From JAJFKJ01 sp964443025 (lineage in GTDB: Bacteria > Pseudomonadota > Gammaproteobacteria > JABCZS01): a stretch of 7,196 bases of DNA. The DNA is taken from contig CAYUEL010000100.1 of assembly GCA_964443025.1 (NCBI GenBank), positions 1-7,196 of the forward strand, given 5' to 3'. The position numbers and the translations under genes are program-made. The notes under the pieces are model-generated. The model worked only from the letters and a program-made list of their open reading frames with translations. It did not search any database and had not been told where the DNA came from. Below are positions 6,061-7,196 of this stretch, piece by piece. Each line of letters starts with the position of its first letter. Positions within the stretch are counted from its first letter, which is position 1.

Positions 6061-6615
6061 ATGAAAACCAGTCATTATGCATTTGCGATTAATGCGCTGA
6101 ATAAAGGTGAAATCATTGCCACACCTTCGGAAGCTGTTTATGGTCTCAGTGTTGATCCTCGCAATTTAAATGCTGTTGAAAAATTATTGAATCTTAAACA
6201 ACGTGATCCAAACAAAGGTTTTATTTTGGTTGCGAGTCATATTTCACAACTTGAACCCTATATTCAACCACTATCAGCGACACTCAGCGAAAAATTAAAT
6301 GCCACTTGGCCAGGACCTGTTACATGGGTGGTTCCTGCAAAAGAGAATGTTTCACCGCTCATTCGTGGGCAACATAATACCCTTGCCGTACGTATAACAG
6401 CTCATCCAATACTGGCAGAGATTTGCACCGACTATAACAGCGCGCTTATTTCCACCAGCGCTAATCGCGAAGGGCAAGAACCTGCAAAAACAGTGGAGGA
6501 TGTTGAACATTTATTTGCAAATAATATTGCCGCAATCGTGAAAGGTGCTTTAGGACGCGAACAAAAACCCACTGAAATTCGCGATGCGATAACGGATAGG
6601 GTGATTCGGGAATAG
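6061..6615 (+). CDS. tsaC: Threonylcarbamoyl-AMP synthase (Sua5/YciO/YrdC family, TsaC type)
   Basis: TsaC makes threonylcarbamoyl-AMP from threonine, bicarbonate and ATP, the first step in the t6A37 modification of ANN-decoding tRNAs; it acts in the cytoplasm with TsaB, TsaD and TsaE. The 184-residue product is a single YrdC domain, the length of E. coli TsaC, without the extra Sua5 domain. Conserved elements are TPSEAVYGL (21-29), KQRDPNKGFILVAS (46-59, with the nucleotide-binding Lys and Arg), WPGPVTWVVP (83-92), AVRIT (109-113) and STSANREGQEP (131 onward). The ATG follows the icd stop with no gap, and AAGG at 6050-6053 within the last icd codons is its ribosome site (seven bases spacing), so the two genes are probably co-transcribed and coupled. 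It ends 11 bases from the convergent hicB stop. Confidence 0.93.
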   Translation: MKTSHYAFAINALNKGEIIATPSEAVYGLSVDPRNLNAVEKLLNLKQRDPNKGFILVASHISQLEPYIQPLSATLSEKLNATWPGPVTWVVPAKENVSPLIRGQHNTLAVRITAHPILAEICTDYNSALISTSANREGQEPAKTVEDVEHLFANNIAAIVKGALGREQKPTEIRDAITDRVIRE

Positions 6616-6626
6616 CAAGGGATGTC

Positions 6627-6965
6627 CTAACCATGCCCCTCATGGGCAGCAGCAAACATAATTTTTTCAACAGCCCATGCATTCAGGCTTTTACCTTCTA
6701 TCTTAGCGGCAAGCGCCGCCATGCGATGCTCTTCGGGGGTTAGTCTTAACACAAATTTTCCAGAAAAAGGTTTTTCAGGAGATATATTTTGTGCTTCGCA
6801 AAAAGCTAGATAATCATCCACAGATTCACGAAATGCTTTTTTTAATTCATTAACCGTACGTCCTTGAAACGTCACTACACCACGGGTTAACAAAACTTCT
6901 CCGTGAAAAAGATCTGCTTCATCATCAAATTCAGCTTTTCCAATGTAACCTTTGTATTCCATCAT
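6627..6965 (-). CDS. hicB: Type II toxin-antitoxin antitoxin, HicB family
   Basis: HicB neutralises the HicA mRNA interferase and represses the hicAB operon. The 112-residue protein has the two usual parts: an N-terminal HicB fold (about 3-56; YKGYIGKAEFDDEADLFHGEV, then FQGRTVNELKKAFRESVDDYLAFC) and a C-terminal ribbon-helix-helix DNA-binding segment (about 68-106; SGKFVLRLTPEEHRMAALAAK and SLNAWAVEKI). It starts at the first of two adjacent ATG codons (complement of 6963-6965); that ATG overlaps the hicA stop as ATGA and lies 7 bases after an AGGGG ribosome site within hicA. The gene is convergent with tsaC. The length is complete and no residue is obviously missing. Confidence 0.9.
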   Translation of the reverse strand: MMEYKGYIGKAEFDDEADLFHGEVLLTRGVVTFQGRTVNELKKAFRESVDDYLAFCEAQNISPEKPFSGKFVLRLTPEEHRMAALAAKIEGKSLNAWAVEKIMFAAAHEGHG

Positions 6966-7195
6966 GGCAGCACCCCTGCATCAATGAGAAACTTCCTAAC
7001 CGATTTAACAGCGCCTTTATCCGTTTCTTTTCGCGGATGTGGCCTATGAAAAACAGCAGGCACACCATTGAGCAGAAACCTTACCCTAGAACCATTTCCC
7101 TCTTGGCGAATAGCTCCCAAGGCTATTAGCAATGCATCAATGTCATCCCAGATAATATTGGAGCGTATAGGATCAACAAAAATAGCAGCTAATGT
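6962..7195 (-). CDS. hicA: Type II toxin-antitoxin toxin, HicA family (5' partial)
   Basis: Reading the minus strand from the right edge of the window gives an open frame of 77 residues ending at TGA (complement of 6962-6964). The sequence starts TLAAIFVDPIRSNIIWDDID and ends with KGAVKSVRKFLIDAGVLP, the pattern of longer HicA proteins. HicA toxins are small double-stranded-RNA-binding-fold mRNA interferases that cut mRNA and tmRNA; the catalytic histidine is expected in VFHRPHP (visible residues 48-54), preceded by the GNGSRVRF strand. The start codon, probably about ten codons upstream, and the promoter lie beyond the window. hicA precedes hicB and overlaps it by four bases, the canonical order. 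The frame has no internal stop, so the toxin appears intact as far as it can be seen. Confidence 0.9.
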   Translation of the reverse strand, partial: TLAAIFVDPIRSNIIWDDIDALLIALGAIRQEGNGSRVRFLLNGVPAVFHRPHPRKETDKGAVKSVRKFLIDAGVLP

Positions 7196-7196
7196 T

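Noticed and set aside
5849..6064. Plus-strand 71-codon frame within the end of icd
   Set aside because: It is an out-of-frame shadow of the conserved icd C-terminal domain.
6634..6667. Hairpin TGCCC-CTCAT-GGGCA followed by a T-run as a tsaC terminator
   Set aside because: The stem is only 5 bp, the T-run starts 14 bases after it, and the whole element lies inside hicB coding sequence.
1..7196. tRNA, rRNA, CRISPR arrays, insertion-sequence ends or transposase genes
   Set aside because: Both strands were read by eye; no regularly spaced repeats, tRNA-like cloverleaf or transposase motifs were seen. In particular no mobile element accompanies either toxin-antitoxin pair.

Overview
The window looks like the chromosome of an AT-rich gammaproteobacterium. 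The gene order (small SCO-like membrane protein, heme A synthase, heme O synthase, SCO1) is the assembly tail of a cytochrome c oxidase cluster as found in Pseudomonas, Legionella and Coxiella relatives. The AT-rich codon usage, and an isocitrate dehydrogenase of the type known from Rickettsia, would suit a Legionellales-like or host-associated lineage. That placement is inference; no taxonomic marker gene is present.

Layout. 1-537: 3' part of a membrane-anchored thioredoxin-like protein (start lies before the window). 530-1480: ctaA (heme A synthase), overlapping it. 1481-1608: intergenic region with a strong predicted sigma70 promoter and several inverted repeats. 1609-3022: a two-gene AbiEi/AbiEii type IV toxin-antitoxin operon placed between ctaA and ctaB. 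3042-3926: ctaB (heme O synthase), with its own predicted promoter inside the end of the toxin gene. 3923-4561: SCO1 copper chaperone, overlapping ctaB by 4 bases. 4615-6060: isocitrate dehydrogenase with a long C-terminal extension. 6061-6615: tsaC (tRNA t6A synthesis), starting directly after the icd stop codon. 6627-6965 and 6962-7195 on the minus strand: HicB antitoxin and the 3' part of HicA toxin, convergent with tsaC.

How the genes work together. CtaB farnesylates heme B to heme O, CtaA oxidises heme O to heme A, and SCO1 helps deliver copper to the CuA site of subunit II. The first gene probably also serves oxidase maturation. The AbiE module splits what is normally a continuous ctaA-ctaB-SCO unit, and ctaB appears to be served by a promoter whose start point falls at or next to its start codon, so its mRNA may be leaderless. 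icd and tsaC look like a second, unrelated transcription unit. Two toxin-antitoxin systems of different classes within 7.2 kb make this a small accessory hot spot inside otherwise housekeeping DNA. All other genes belong to known families; I see no wholly unknown multi-gene system. The most unusual points are the AbiE insertion and its regulatory DNA, the possible leaderless ctaB, and the Arg-Arg cofactor signature of the Rickettsia-type IDH.
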